DNA of 5,974 nucleotides, taken from assembly GCA_027483745.1 (NCBI GenBank), contig JAIXTZ010000192.1:1-5974 (forward strand), in the 5' to 3' direction. The position numbers and the translations under genes are program-made. Positions within the stretch are counted from its first letter, which is position 1; every line of letters starts with the position of its first letter. The DNA comes from Lysobacteraceae bacterium. Lineage in GTDB: Bacteria; Pseudomonadota; Gammaproteobacteria; Xanthomonadales; Xanthomonadaceae. Of the stretch, positions 5,691-5,974 are shown piece by piece. Under the pieces are notes generated by a model. That model was not told the origin of the DNA. It did no database searches and worked only from the letters and a program-made list of their open reading frames with translations.

Positions 5691-5974
5691 ATGGCCACTG
5701 TCGATCGTCCCGGTCCCCTGCGTCGCCTGTTCGGCGGTCTGTGGGATGCGCTGAATTTCACCCGCCGCCTCGTTTTCAACCTGCTGTTCCTCACGGTGCT
5801 CCTGTTCCTTCTGGTCGCGATCCTTTCGGGCCCGTCGGTGAAGCCGGTGCACGACAAGAGCGCCCTGGTGCTCGAGCTCGGTGGCCGCCTCGTCGAAGAA
5901 GCGCGCTCGCCGGCGCAGAAGTTCGAGGAGCAGATCACCGGCGGCGAGGCGATCCCGGAGTTCCAGCTGCGCGA
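5691..5974 (+). CDS. sppA: Signal peptide peptidase SppA (protease IV), N-terminal fragment
   Basis: SppA is an inner-membrane serine protease that degrades signal peptides left after secretion. Ninety-four codons plus two bases are visible, with no stop before the right edge; long-form SppA is about 600 residues, so only the start is here. The basic N-terminus with LWDALNFTRRLVFNLLFLTV, a single membrane anchor (about 27-46) and the following KSALVLELGGRLVEEARSP (56-74) match the start of the 67-kDa-type SppA, where an anchor is followed by a first beta strand and a G-x-LVE motif. The catalytic Lys and Ser lie outside the window, so activity cannot be judged. It follows norM in the same direction with 36 bp between, but has its own promoter and ribosome binding site. 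Confidence 0.88.
   Translation, partial: MATVDRPGPLRRLFGGLWDALNFTRRLVFNLLFLTVLLFLLVAILSGPSVKPVHDKSALVLELGGRLVEEARSPAQKFEEQITGGEAIPEFQLR

Overview
The window is high-GC bacterial DNA (by eye close to 70% G+C, with strong G/C at third codon positions). Its gene content (PriA, a sigma-region-4/DUF3106-like membrane protein, a DUF3667 protein, a NorM-type MATE pump and an SppA start) fits a gammaproteobacterium of the Xanthomonadaceae/Lysobacter group. This placement is inferred from protein style and codon use; no marker RNA is present.

Layout. (1) 1-1005, minus strand: the N-terminal 335 codons of priA, the replication-restart helicase, running off the left edge. (2) 1006-1522: a 517-bp gene-free gap between divergently transcribed genes. 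It holds a perfect inverted pair of DnaA boxes, an AT-rich island containing a perfect 10-bp-arm dyad, and a 12-bp palindrome that resembles a degenerate DnaA box on both strands. (3) 1523-2986, plus strand: an unusual 487-residue protein joining a sigma-region-4-like helix-turn-helix, one membrane helix and a C-terminal domain built from tandem 18-residue Trp repeats. (4) 3014-4207, minus strand: a DUF3667 membrane protein with an N-terminal zinc ribbon, convergent with the previous gene and only 27 bp from it. (5) 4251-5654, plus strand: a NorM-type MATE efflux pump, divergent from the DUF3667 gene across 43 bp that carry a bidirectional -10-like element. (6) 5691-5974, plus strand: the first 94 codons of sppA (signal peptide peptidase, protease IV), running off the right edge. 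Its promoter overlaps the end of norM.

The genes do not form one operon. Each appears to have its own promoter, and neighbours are mostly divergent or convergent. In three cases (priA, the sigma-like gene, the DUF3667 gene) the best -10-like hexamer lies 6-7 nt upstream of the start codon, which would give leaderless mRNAs. The points most worth a second look are the one-protein DNA-binding/membrane/periplasmic-repeat architecture at 1523-2986 and the oriC-like sequence cluster beside priA.
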